Shown here: positions 1 to 11,049 of the stretch, piece by piece | Numbering within the stretch: position 1 is the first letter of the stretch | How the letters are laid out: every line of letters starts with the position of its first letter | NCBI GenBank assembly: GCA_038049695.1 | Contig: CP142458.1 | Location: 64,761,501-64,825,500 of the forward strand | Direction: 5' to 3' | DNA: 64,000 nucleotides | DNA from: Cinnamomum chago | Taxonomy: Eukaryota; Streptophyta; Magnoliopsida; Laurales; Lauraceae | Position numbers and translations under genes: made by a program | The notes under the pieces: model-generated | What the model saw: the letters and a program-made list of their open reading frames with translations, nothing else | Told to the model about the DNA's origin: nothing | Database searches by the model: none

Positions 1-2089
1 TGGCCTTCATATTATATTGCTTAAGGTTTGGGTTTCTGGTGGAGGTTGGGGTGGGGTTTAGTAGCCCTCACATCTATATTCGGCCAAACCCAAAGTAAAT
101 TACTGTTAAGCCCACCTATTTAACCCGGCTCATCAACATCTCTAGTGAAACATACCCTCTATCATGAAGGGCACAAAAGAGTTCAAACCTTGGCCATTAC
201 TTTAAAAAAGGAAAAGAAAAATTAGGCAATCCAAAGGAAGTATTGAAAAGTATTTATATTGTATATATACTAACTCCTTGAGGTTTTGGTAAGATTAGTT
301 ATCTGAAGAAGCTTAATATGGTACTAAAGTCAACCGGTCGCAAGTTAGAATCCTAGGAGGAACGACTCGGTGTTGGCAAAATTGTGCAGACCCAGTTACA
401 CTTCACACTTGAGGAAGAGTGGTGAGGAATGGGCTCCACCCGAGGGAGAGTCTTGAAATATCCAAACATGTGTGGCCTAGAATTTATGGCATTTGTATTC
501 AACAGAATTGATATGATTATTTAGATGAATAACTAGGCATTTCAGTAATCTTTCATTCTTGGTTTTTCAGTTTCTCTGTTTATTTTGTACATTTAGCTCA
601 CTTGTCACCTATTTTCTACATGTTCCCTTTGCCTAAGTATTAATCAAATTCCCATATGAACTAGTGCTGAAAGTCTACCGAAGCATCATGACTCAAATCG
701 AATAATATTTGGGCATGGGTCTAATATTTTGGTCATCTAGGTTTAGGTTCACATTTGGGTCCATGCATCATTATACCTCATGTGGACCCTATGATCAGAT
801 GTCATCACTGTCCTTTTCTATATTGAATACATTAAGTAGGTGCGCATGGAGCTGTGGGCCCCACCTGGGGATGCGGCTGGCTGGAGGGATTGAAAGATCT
901 AGTTGGGGCCTACCCACGTACAAAACAAAAAATAGAGCTCACCCGATCATCCTAACCTTTTGATCAGACACATAAATATCTATCATTAACAACAAGTGCG
1001 CAATTGATCCAACAGTCTATTCTATTAAGATCTTTTGGGTTTTCTACACGTGTGAAGCGAGGCTTCCGACCAATCGTGCAATTCCTTGTCTTGTAGGGTC
1101 TTGTTGACCTTCCTAAGGTGCAAAGCCCACCTATGCTTAATCAAAACATTAACATCATGTTTCCCTTCATAGATAGGGATTTATTTTCACGTTATTTCTA
1201 ATTAGAATGATCTATACCATCATATTTTATGGACTTTCTTTCCAATTTAAGTTCAACTAGGGTGATCTGGTCAATAGATTGATATTATGAGAGTGAAAAA
1301 AAAAATGGATCCAACATGTAGATCAGTGTGTTTGGGATCAACCATCGGCAAGGCCTTCAACATAAATTGATTAGAGCATGTAAATATGGGGCCCAAAATC
1401 TGTCAAACCAATATGTGAAAAATGAAATGAAGTATGCATTGAAGTCCTCACTTCCATAAGAATCAGCACATAAATTCTCATGTAATAATAGTTTAGATTG
1501 GTGGAGGTGATGGACCATTAGTGATAACACAAATTGCCAATCCCTTTCAGGTCTTGATTCTCATGCCTTTATCTTTGGCATTATGGTGTAGGTGTTGCCA
1601 CAGGCTCAAAAATAGTCTTTTGCCAAAGAGGCTGGAAGTGAGATGGTTCTCTGGACACCGTCAAAAGGAGCGCACTATCAAGAATGATTTTGTGCTTGGA
1701 TGTATTAAGAAGTTTTGAGACATTTAGGTGTGTGGTGAAGGTTTTGAGCTTTTTAGGGCTGTCCACATGAGGTGTTAATTTTGTGGTCCACTATTGTGCC
1801 AAATGGAGACAGGCTTTCACATTTTTGTGGTCTGAGGATGGGTTGATCCTTTTTTGTGGTCATTTGGGTGGTGGTGCCTTTTGTTTTTCTGTTTGGGTCT
1901 TGGTGGCTATTATGGTGTTTTTGGTTGTTCTTGGTTTGGATGGTCCTCCAGTTTACCAAAAAAAAAATCAATGGAGTACATCACTTCCAGTGACATAAAT
2001 TAGACCCACTTTTATTTTTTTATTTATTTTTTTATTTTTTTTTTATTTTTTTTTTTAAGGATCAGAGCATCTCCAATTGATATATTATT
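1..2089. other. intergenic, no gene recognised
   Basis: No exon-like reading frame with a recognisable domain is seen on either strand. The stretch ends in a T-rich low-complexity tract (about 2008-2056). A segment at about 1740-1965 ends in an A-run (about 1959-1967) and resembles the 3' tail of a LINE, but no protein similarity supports that. Confidence 0.5.
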
Positions 2090-2960
2090 TTGAAAATGTC
2101 AAATTTTATTTGAAGGCTTATGTGACAATTCGAAGGTTTGGAATTTATTATTTTCAAAGTATGAACTCCACCTGGTTTGCCAAATTTATTTATTTTTTAA
2201 TTATATGTTTGTCTTCTTATGATACCCACATCTAGGGGCAGACCTAGGAAATTGACCTTGGGAGGGCTTTATGTAAAAGAAATATTGGGGAAAGGGCTGA
2301 TGCAAGAAAAAAACATATAAATTTGTTGAATTTGCAGGGGGTATTCTTAAGATTTTTAAGCTTCTTGGTATGGTGGGGGCTTCAACCCTAGACCCTGGGT
2401 TTGCCCTTGCCCACATCATGAAAGAAAGAAAAAACTATTGCATTTTTGTATTCTTGAGGGGACCGTTGCATAAAATTATCTAAAATAAGAAAAGGTATAC
2501 GCCTTTTCCATACTTCAAATTTGGCATATCCATCCTTTATGCCAAATGTCAAGTCACATATGGCATGGTTGCTGGAGATATGTTGTATGCCAATTTTGGC
2601 CGTTGGAGTGACCATGTGGCAATTGACAGTGCATTGGAGATGAAATTTGAAGATTTGAGATTTGACATCTCCTAAAGTAGGAACTCCACCACATATACCA
2701 AATCTATTATTTTATTATATTTTTTATCTTTTACCTCTTTTGACCTCTTTATCTTTTTTAAAAGATTTTGCATTCTTGTGGGACCCACGTCATAAAACAC
2801 TTCAAAATAATAAATGACATTTGACCTTTTCATCTGTCAAATTTGACAGTCTCATGTGCCATATCAAATGCCAGATCATATATGCCATCTCGATTAGAGA
2901 GTCCATCTTTGTCTTTTTTGACCGTTGCTGCCGCCATGTGGCATTTGGCATGGCCGTTGA
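2090..2960. repeat. diverged tandem duplication, AT-rich
   Basis: Two successive units share an order of short landmarks: a TTTGAAG-like start, AACTCCACC followed by CCAAAT, a T-rich tract, TGCATT.TTGT..TTCTTG(A/T)GGG, ATGCCA motifs, and GACCGTTG or GGCCGTTGG before CCATGTGGCA. The first unit (about 2090-2640) is longer because a small hAT-type element sits inside it. The second unit runs about 2641-2960. The divergence is high, so this is an old duplication or two members of one repeat family. No coding capacity is seen. Confidence 0.45.
2233..2409. mobile_element. hAT-type MITE, 177 bp
   Basis: The element begins TAGGGGCAGACCTAGG and ends CCTGGGTTTGCCCTTG, so its ends are imperfect terminal inverted repeats. 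It is flanked by a perfect 8-bp direct repeat CCCACATC (2225-2232 and 2410-2417). An 8-bp target duplication with TA..G termini is the hallmark of hAT transposons. It has no coding capacity, so any movement depended on transposase supplied elsewhere. It sits inside one unit of the local diverged duplication and is therefore younger than that unit. Confidence 0.75.
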
Positions 2961-4216
2961 GAGAAGTCAGCAAGTCGCCGATGATACGTAAATTTCGTCG
3001 GAAGGATCCAAATTAAAGGCCTATGAATAACTTAGACTCCGATTTAAAAAACTTCAGTTTTTCTATCCTCTATTCAAAATTGGGAAAAGTTTAACAAATT
3101 ATTTGAAAAAAAAAAATTTCCCTTCTCTAAAATGATGAAATTCTATTTTAATGCAGTACTCATACAACGGCGAATCGGGGTCCTTTGAGTGGCCTTACGC
3201 ATCGTGAGTGGACCACTCACAGTCTGCCACATCACCGCGGGCAATCCCTGCACGGATGATCACCATTGGGTCTTCCCTCACCAACCCACCCAAAATGCTG
3301 ACATGTGGCTTGTCCTGTGGACGGGGACCCACCCATTACAGTACCGAGAGCGGCAGACGCAAACGACACCCTGGCAAACGCATGGACCTTTTACCATGCC
3401 AAAATTTTGGCTACACCACTTCTTCTTATTGATAAATTTGATATTGTTGAGTCTAATCTTGACCTAATCATATAAAAAGAAGGAACTATTTTCCCACGTG
3501 TTAGTATCTGCCTCCCCTTTGGGGTACTGAAACTTTCTGCCATAAAACACATGTTAACGATCTAGACCGCTCATCAATATTGGACCTATCACAGATGATC
3601 ATTATCTAAATCCTGATCAAGACTTGTTATCCATTAAATCTGAACCATTGATTTTTCATTGATAGTTCATACCATGACACATATAGTCAGGTTATGATGA
3701 TTCGATCAAGGAAGCATATCCATTTTCCTTGCATGTAAATGTAGAATTTCAGTCTTACCCACACTTAAATCGTTCGAGTAGTTAGGAAGTCCTCGCTTCG
3801 AAATGTTTGAGACCTTATCCGACGCACAGTATTTTAGTGGATGGTTTTTACCAATGATCAATTATAGGGGGGTCTGTGCATTCCACGTAATAAAAAATAA
3901 AATAAAATAAAATGTAGAATTTCAGTGTCATTGATGGACATGGATACAAGATGGGGTGGTTCCCTTCCTTTCAATTCAGTGTATGTGGGGAACATTAAAT
4001 TCTGTCTAGTCGACCGTTGATCTATTTGGCCAGCAGATTGATAGAAGATGCTTCAAGATCATTTTTAATGTCTCATATGGCTTAAAATGTCTTATAGTAG
4101 ATATAGTTTGACCACAACAAATTGGACTGGAGTCCATTCATCCTTGTGGGAACTGCTTCAATTACCTTTCATGTTTAATGGATGGATTTGTAGGGCAATA
4201 TATGAATCAAAATAAA
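2961..4216. other. intergenic, no gene recognised
   Basis: Mixed AT-rich sequence. Short open frames near 3190-3470 have no recognisable domain and unremarkable composition. Nothing else supportable is seen. Confidence 0.5.
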
Positions 4217-4369
4217 GGGAGATGCTTCTATGAGAGATATATCTTATTTTAAATGAGAAATTGGGTGGGGCCCTCACATCCATATCCAATGCCAATAACT
4301 TAAATGTGAGGGCCCCCATCCCTATCTCTCATATAAGGTGAGAGATATCTCTCGTAAGAGCATCTCCCC
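4217..4369. mobile_element. fold-back MITE, long terminal inverted repeats
   Basis: The left arm GGGAGATGCTTCTATGAGAG and the right arm, read on the minus strand as GGGAGATGCTCTTACGAGAG, are imperfect complements. Pairing continues inward through AGATAT, an ATGAGA motif and GGGGCCCTCACAT against its complement. Almost all of the 153 bp could fold into one hairpin. The TIR resembles plant Mutator-like or hAT-like MITEs (GAGATGCTCT ends), but no clear target duplication was found (AAATAAA against AAACTAAA), so the superfamily is unassigned. Confidence 0.7.
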
Positions 4370-6198
4370 AAACTAAATACTACCTTGGTTTAATTATATA
4401 ATAATCTCATTAAAGATTTTAGGCTGTAGCACAAATGATTAGGGACAAAATACCTGTGTGTCGTCGTATATGGGAGGGCAGAGTGCGTGATTTGGAGGCT
4501 CTACAAACAGGTCAACAAGTTGAATCATTCATTTTGATGCTCCAGAGTCAAATGTCATCGGTGAGTTTAGTACCAAATCAAATTGGGACTTTGAGTCATA
4601 ATCAACCAACATTAATAGCCACTTGCTCAGTTTTTTTCCATGGAAATATTCATGTGTGGCCCACCAATGTAAATTCCCTCTTCAAAATCATAATCTGACA
4701 TTGTATTTGCATTGCTCCTAATCTCACTTCAATAAGAATTGAACCCACTATTGAATTAGTTCTATATACAATGCTCCATTAAATTAAATATATGTATCTC
4801 TGTGACCCACAAGTTTAACGTCTTTATATAAAGAAAAAAACTCAACCTTCGATCCAACGGTCAAATTCATCTGGTTAAATGAATCAATTTACGATTTTTG
4901 ATAAATCTCGTTATTAATTTGGACTCTTAATATAGTTAATTTCTTTGTTGATTTCAATCTTGAGTATCTACAGTTTCCTTATATTCTAAGCTCTTAATAA
5001 GGCCTCATACTATTTTAGACTCTTAGCACCTAAGAATTGAGCCCCACATCAACCTCCTATTGAAAATCCAAACCCCTCCCTCACTTTTTATGGAATGTCC
5101 CAAGTATTTCTATAATTGCAATTGGCCTGTTATGGTAATTAATAAATATAATTATTAATGCAAAAGATTGTATTAGTCACATTATTCATCACATGCTCAA
5201 TATTACAGTGGGGACTACTGCCATGAGCATCTCAAAAACATTTTTTCCTCCTCTTGCTAGTTTAGAGTTGATCAAGTTGACAATAGTGCCCAACTTTAAT
5301 CAGAGTAAAATCAAGACTACAGTAGATAATGTCAACTTTAATCAGAGTAAAATCACTACCACAGTAGATAAGAAGTCAATCATGATTCCAAATAGCTTAT
5401 ACTAAAAAAATAGAGAAAACTAAAAAAAAAAAAAAAAAAGAGATCCTAGATGGCCACTCACCGAAAACCATGAATAAACTATATATCAAAACCCTAATGA
5501 ACTTTTTTTGAAAAGTAAATATGAAACTTAGGTTATATGGTAGATAACGAATGAAAGAATGTCAAACTTTGCTATTCCTACCTCGTTAATGGAGATCAAT
5601 AACTTCCACAAGGAATATTCATTATTGGAGGAGAGTTTTGTTCTGGTTCATTTTGGTACAGAAAACCAGCAATCGCAGACGATAAAGGTCGGAGAAGAGG
5701 CATATTTAATGAATTAGCAACGATATCGATACTAACTTTCAATATTAAGCAACGACGTCGTTGCTTGTTTAAAAAATGTAAAAAAAAAAAAAAAAATGAA
5801 TTTCCTGGCGGACATAAAGGTTCTGTTGCATAAAAACTATGGATACCTCTTTTGGTTAGTTACTTAGTTTACATCTAGGGTCACCTTTTTTAAGTAGTTT
5901 TGTATGTGAGTACCACCTGTACCACATGGGATCAGGATCAGATTCAGACTCACTCCATATTGGTGGTCTCATTGGGGGCCACAATGAGGCATGGAGGGTT
6001 TAGATTGGATTTCATCCAGACAACTATAGAAAAGTTGGTGAGTAGCACAAGTCCCAGGAAAGTTTCAAGTTTCTACCAAGTCAAAATCTCTAAAAAAACT
6101 TCTAAACGGCTAGTGAGAACAAGCAACTGCAGGAAGCATCCTCGGAGTTAGAAACTGCTCCTCTCCTACTACTCAACGGCTCCTACAGTAAGCATCCT
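4370..6198. other. intergenic and tetraspanin upstream region
   Basis: No gene recognised. It contains A-runs (about 5423-5438 and 5779-5794) and a short local direct repeat (CAACTTTAATCAGAGTAAAATCA twice, at about 5291 and 5333). The last few hundred bases are the probable promoter of the tetraspanin. Confidence 0.5.
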
Positions 6199-6206
6199 TA
6201 TAAATA
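6199..6206 (+). promoter_or_regulatory. TATA box of tetraspanin gene
   Basis: TATAAATA lies about 190 bp before the start codon and just before a C/T-rich leader. This gives a plausible transcription start near 6230. It is placed by position and motif only. Confidence 0.55.
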
Positions 6207-6239
6207 TTCCTACCTCTTTCGATCCTTTCATATCCATTT

Positions 6240-6350
6240 CATTCTCCCTCTTCATCTTCTTCTTCCTTCATTCCATTCTCATCTTCTTCTCCTTCTTCTT
6301 CTTCTTCTTCTCCTTCTTCTTGTTGTTGTTGTTCTTCTTCTACTTTGATT
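6240..6350 (+). repeat. CTT-rich pyrimidine tract in 5' leader
   Basis: An almost uninterrupted run of CTT/TTC triplets, ending with a short GTT run, fills the probable 5' untranslated leader of the tetraspanin. Pyrimidine tracts of this sort are common in plant leaders. It is also a microsatellite prone to length change. Confidence 0.7.
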
Positions 6351-6394
6351 CTGCAATCATTGTTTTTATCTGAATTGCTACTACTTGATTGAAG

Positions 6395-9300
6395 ATGGTT
6401 CGAATAAGCAACAACCTGGTGGGACTCCTTAACTTCCTCACATTCCTCCTCTCAATTCCCATCTTGGGAGGAGGGATATGGCTCAGTCATCGTGCCAGCA
6501 CCGACTGTGAGAAGTTTCTTGATAAACCCATTATCGCTCTGGGTGTCTTTCTCATGCTCATCTCTCTTGCTGGCATGATTGGTGCCTGGTGTCGCGTGTC
6601 CTGGCTCCTTTGGATCTATCTCCTTGTCATGTTTGTTCTGATTGTGTTGGTTTTCTGCTTCACCATCTTTGCTTTTGTTGTTACCAATAAGGGTGTTGGT
6701 GAAGTTGTTTCTGGGAGGGGGTATAAGGAGTATAGATTGGGAGATTATTCGAACTGGCTGCAGAAGAGGGTCAGCAGCGAAAAGAGCTGGGCGAAGATCA
6801 GGAGTTGCTTGCAGTACAGCAAAGTTTGCCAGAGTCTGGAGGATAAGAATCTGCCGCAATCTGCTTTCTTTAATTCGAACCTGTCCCCTATTCAGGTATA
6901 TTTTCTTATACAACTTTTAAAGCCTTTTTTTTAACAAATCTGACTCATGCTTTTGAGTGTTTTTGGTTGATTTAGATTACATTGTGACATGGGGTTTTCT
7001 TCAGTCTTTTTCTGAATTGATTTCATTCATGGGTCTTGGATTTTTTCTGGGTTGTCTTCAGATTTACATATGGGTAACCCCTGTATTTTGTTGTTTTATT
7101 TTTATTTAGATTTTTGTGTTCTTTGTGATTTTTATTTTTTTTGGAATCTATGATTAGATTTAATCTAATGGGGTTCTTGTTCAAAGTTTATTTGAATGCT
7201 GCTTATTGAAGTGTGATGATCTGACAGTTTTTTTTTTTACTTGTATTTTTTTCCATTTTTCTTTTTGTGGTTTGCTTATCTCAGATCTGATAGATTAATC
7301 ATATGGGTTTTTGTCTGAATTTATAAGGGCCATTAGATTTGCTGTCTTGCCTGTTGAACTTGCTCTATCTGCTTCAATTTCACTGAAATCTCTCTTGGAT
7401 CTCTGTAAGATTTTTGTGTTACTTGGTATTTTATCAACATGGGTTTTCTTCAAATCCAATGACGTTTTATAGCTTCACTATCTCTCTCTAGATATCTTCA
7501 AATGAGGTTTTCTTTAATTTAATGAAATCTTTTCATATTAGGATTTTGAACTGTTACTACTAGATCAGTGGAATTGTAATCATACTGGTTTATAAACAAC
7601 TGACATTTTGGGATCATCTCCTACTTCATACAATAAGAATTCATTGTAAACTAGCTTTTCATCCAATTAGTAGTTAGTGGTGAAGAGTGAAGGATGTAAG
7701 ACTGAGATCTAATTTGACGTCACTTTTCACGGATATTATTTGCTAGGGTCATAGGAGAATTTATTGCCCTAGGTCACTTTTCATGGATATATAATTTACT
7801 AGTTTATTTGATAGAAGAGATAGAGAGTAGCTTTTTTTTCTTTTCTAGCATTAACAAGTCTTGTATTATTGATGGGATAAGACTAAGATGAATATAATGA
7901 CATGACAATGACCCTCAATGTTTTAGAATTGTAGATGGAGGTCTCATATTAAAATGCATTGTTTATTTTTGCTGACTACTGAAACAGTCACATGAATGTC
8001 ATACTATTAGTGTAATGGTAACAATCCATGCTTTTTTTTTTTTGAAAACCATGTTTCTGATTTCAAGGGTTCCTTTTTTTATTTTTATTTTTTCAATCTT
8101 AATATAGGTCTTTGGATGCTGAGGATTCTCTTCAATCTCTAGAAAGATTTTCTTGGTTTCTTATCTTTTTTAACCTTAGGGGATTGGCTGAATGGTCAGG
8201 ACCACGGTTCCTCCGATCCCACTTTCGGAGTTAGAGGTCTTGGTATCGACCCCTGGTTCCCCTTTTTCAGGAATCGAAAGTTGAGTCCACTAGTGCTACC
8301 ACCTAATGGCCATATGGGGCATTTACCTGGCTTCCCTCTGGGCCCGAAGGGGTTAGTCCAGCCCAAAGAGTTGAGAACCCTCCGATAGCAAAAAAACAAA
8401 AAAAAATGTATGCATTTCGTTTGTAGATCCTAAAATTTGTTTGATTGAAATCGTAAGTCATGGATTTTTTAATGATTTCACCATGTGGGTTTCTTCAACT
8501 TGTGGGTTTCTTTTCTTCAATTTCAAGTAGTCTCCGTCATTGATGTTTGGTTTAAGAAAGTTTTCACGCCTTTGGTAAGCCATCACCACCAACCAAGTAG
8601 GTGTTGAATAGAATATCTAACCAATCAGTTGCATTTCTATATTATAATAACACCACAATCACCCAGTCAAACGCCCTTTCAGGTTTTTTTTTTTTTTTTT
8701 TTTCTACTTTGTGTACAGTTGGGTTTGCTTAGATGTGATTTAAATGTATATTAAACAGATAGCAATTCTAATGAATACTAGGTCATACTAAAATCCAGAG
8801 TATCTGACAAGCCTCTGGCATTTCTATATGTTATGATAACAATTCATATGAAAGAGTCAAACTCCTGCTTTCAGGCCTGTTTCTCCTTTATGTGCAGTTG
8901 GGTTAGCTTAGAAATGCAATAGTCATGAAAATATTAAGCCCTACTCTAATATTTAATATTGTCCTGTAGAAAAGTTGAAGGTCCAAGCAAATGGGCCTAA
9001 ATAGTAGTTTAATGAACAAAGACGATTGGAAAAATAATACTAGCAAAGTGGACCTTTGATGGGATTAGGCTTTGATGAAGAGGGATGACGACATTTATTG
9101 AAATTTGGTAGTATACCTTTTCAACCATTCAATTGGTGCGTGACAGGAGTCGGTGGCATAGTAGAAGGTGCTCACTATTACAACCTCCAAGAGGTTGTTG
9201 GTTCACGTCTTGTTGCCAATAAAAGAAATGCCGTGGACACCAACCCGAGATGTGAATCCAGTTTGATGGTTGGGCACATCTGTGTTAAGGTTGCGGATCC

Positions 9301-9985
9301 AATTCTATTTATTGGCTTTTTGGGTCTAACTCTCAGCATTATCCAATCAATCTAGATCGCGTATTAGAGTTAATACTGATGGCATCAAAGACAAGCAATA
9401 ACCACAGTATCTCAACATCAATGGAGTGTATTTTTCTTTTGTGATTTTCAATAGATCAGTTACATATGTTGGGTCTAACTCTCAGCATTGTCCAATCAAT
9501 CTAGATCGCGTATTAGAGTTAATACTGATGGCATCTAAGACAAGCAATAACCACAGTATTTCAACATCAATGGAGTGTATTTTTCTTTTGTGATTTTCAA
9601 TAGATCAGTTTCATATGTTGATTTCAAATCTCATCTGTGGCGTTTGGGTCTTCTTTTTTTTCTACAGTCCGGCTGCTGTAAGCCACCCACAGACTGTAAT
9701 TTCACCTACCAGAGCGCGACTAACTGGACCAAACTGGCGGATAGCAGCACCATATCTGCTGATCAGGACTGCACAACATGGAGCAATGACCCCAACTCAC
9801 TTTGCTACGATTGCCAGTCATGCCAGGCAGGAGTCCTTGCCAACCTCAAGAAGGACTGGAAGAAGGTTGCCGTCGTGAACATCATCTTCCTGATCTTCCT
9901 CATCATCGTCTACTCAATTGGATGCTGCGCTTTCAGGAACAACAGAGAGGACAATTCCTACCCCAGATGGAAGGGACACCCTTAG
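6395..9985 (+). CDS. tetraspanin, TET8-like (2 exons)
   Basis: Tetraspanins are four-pass membrane proteins that organise plasma-membrane and vesicle microdomains. Plant TET8-type members mark exosome-like vesicles. Exon 1 is 6395-6895 (167 codons) and exon 2 is 9668-9985. The 2772-bp phase-0 intron has CAG|GTATAT and CTACAG|TCC borders. The product is 272 aa, the usual size for this family. The start is the ATG at 6395; MVRISNN is typical of the family. Visible features are TM1 (about 9-31), a small loop with FLDKP, TM2 and TM3 (about 44-95), a large cysteine-rich loop and TM4 (about 230-258) before a short cytoplasmic tail. The loop contains the GCCKPP signature straight after the splice junction and a C-x2-C-x2-C set. 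One oddity is GAWCR after TM2, where relatives usually have GACCR. The gene appears intact. Confidence 0.93.
8178..8406 (+). mobile_element. tRNA-derived SINE, family A (intronic copy)
   Basis: Lies in the tetraspanin intron. Its 3' part (CTGGCTTCCCTCTGGGCCCG, GGGGTTAGTCCAGCCCAAAG, GAGAACCCTC.GATAGC plus an A-tail) matches the other family-A copies in this window. The 5' tRNA-like head is diverged (GGATTGGCTGAATGGTCAGGA in place of GGTAGCTCAGTTGGCCTAGGA), and the middle is longer than in the other copies. It is the most diverged and probably oldest copy. Confidence 0.75.
8631..8930 (+). repeat. diverged tandem duplication in tetraspanin intron
   Basis: Two units, starting GCATTTCTATAT at about 8631 and 8818 (187 bp apart), share TAATAACA/GATAACA, AGTCAAAC, CTTTCAGG, GTGTACAGTTGGGTT/GTGCAGTTGGGTT and GCTTAGA in the same order. 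They are strongly diverged, so this is an old local duplication with no coding content. Confidence 0.6.
9321..9618 (+). repeat. 149-bp tandem duplication near intron 3' end
   Basis: Two head-to-tail copies (9321-9469 and 9470-9618) both begin TGGGTCTAACTCTCAGCATT. Only about four substitutions were seen between them, so the duplication is recent. It ends 49 bp before the exon 2 acceptor. Confidence 0.9.
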
Positions 9986-10344
9986 AGAGTGGGAAGGGCT
10001 TTTTCTCTTCTTTTAAGCTGCATTTGTTCTTTATATTTTTGGCTGCTCCTCTCTTGGGCTTTTTCATACTTGTTTGATTCTTTCTTTATCTTTTTGTTGG
10101 TCTGATTCCAGTCACTGGAGTTGTATACATTTTATCATTGGGATGAGCTTGGATGTACTACATTCACATATATGCAGTTTAGTATAGTAGAGCCATTGGT
10201 ATATTGCCTGTTCTTCTGCTCCTAGTTTTTTTACCTGAAAACTTTCACTGGTTAATAATTGAAAGAAGTTTTAGATGGGACAATAATTGAAAGAATGATG
10301 TAAGAAGGGATGTAAGAAGGGCCCCCACATCATGTGCTGTCATT
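9986..10344 (+). other. probable tetraspanin 3' untranslated region
   Basis: T-rich sequence directly after the stop codon with no other feature. A transcript end cannot be fixed from sequence alone. Confidence 0.45.
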
Positions 10345-10487
10345 GTGTGGGAACCACTCATGTTTTACAGGCACATGTTTTACAGGCAAACAAATTTTGT
10401 ACTATTGTGTGAGAACCACTCATGTTTTACAGGCACATGTTTTACAGGCAAACAAATTTTGTACTATTGTGTGGGAACCACTCATCA
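10345..10487. repeat. 62-bp tandem repeat, about 2.3 copies
   Basis: Units begin GTGTGGGAACCACTCATG at 10345, GTGTGAGAACCACTCATG at 10407 and, as a partial copy, at 10469. The first two differ by one base. Each unit itself contains a doubled 'catgttttacaggca' motif, so this is a repeat within a repeat. Confidence 0.9.
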
Positions 10488-11049
10488 TCAAGAAATGTTT
10501 TTCCCTACTCCCAGTGGGATAAGGTTGGGAGTAAGACTTGTAATCTAACCATTACTCCATAAAACAAGTGCAGGTTAGTCAAAGTATTTGATTAAAGTCT
10601 TCTTCTTCCAAGATGGAGGGGACTAATTATGAGAAAATGACATGTGAGGAATATGAGAAAATGGGTTGGATTCAATAGTGATGTTGCCTTCCATTGTTTT
10701 TCAAATGCTGGTTTTAGTTGACAAGGAGAGAGCTCCATATGGCGCTAATTTTACTTAACCTGTGTATGAACTTATATGCTATTGCTTATTAAGATTCAAT
10801 TGTCTCTATGAAAATTAATGTAGTATTGATTAGGAAAACAGGCCCATGTGATGAACTCAAACTTATATAACACAATTAATTAGGAAAATCTGAAAATTAA
10901 AGATCAACTCTATTTGGATAAAAAAATCAAATAAGCAAACACAATGAGAAAAAGTAGAGAATAGCTTACCTCAAATCGCTAATACCTATTTAATTGGTCT
11001 TCAATCCTTATAAGACACTCTCTCAATCTAATATAAAAGAGAAACAAAG
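10488..11049. other. intergenic, no gene recognised
   Basis: AT-rich sequence between the tandem repeat and the LINE. Nothing supportable is seen. Confidence 0.5.

Noticed and set aside
300..480. SINE-like head (CAACCGGTCGCAAGTTAGAATCC)
   Set aside because: The B-box match is poor and there is no A-tail or second copy in the window.
1740..1970. LINE 3' end on the + strand
   Set aside because: Only a T/G-rich tail and an A-run are seen. No RT, zinc or RNase H similarity supports it.
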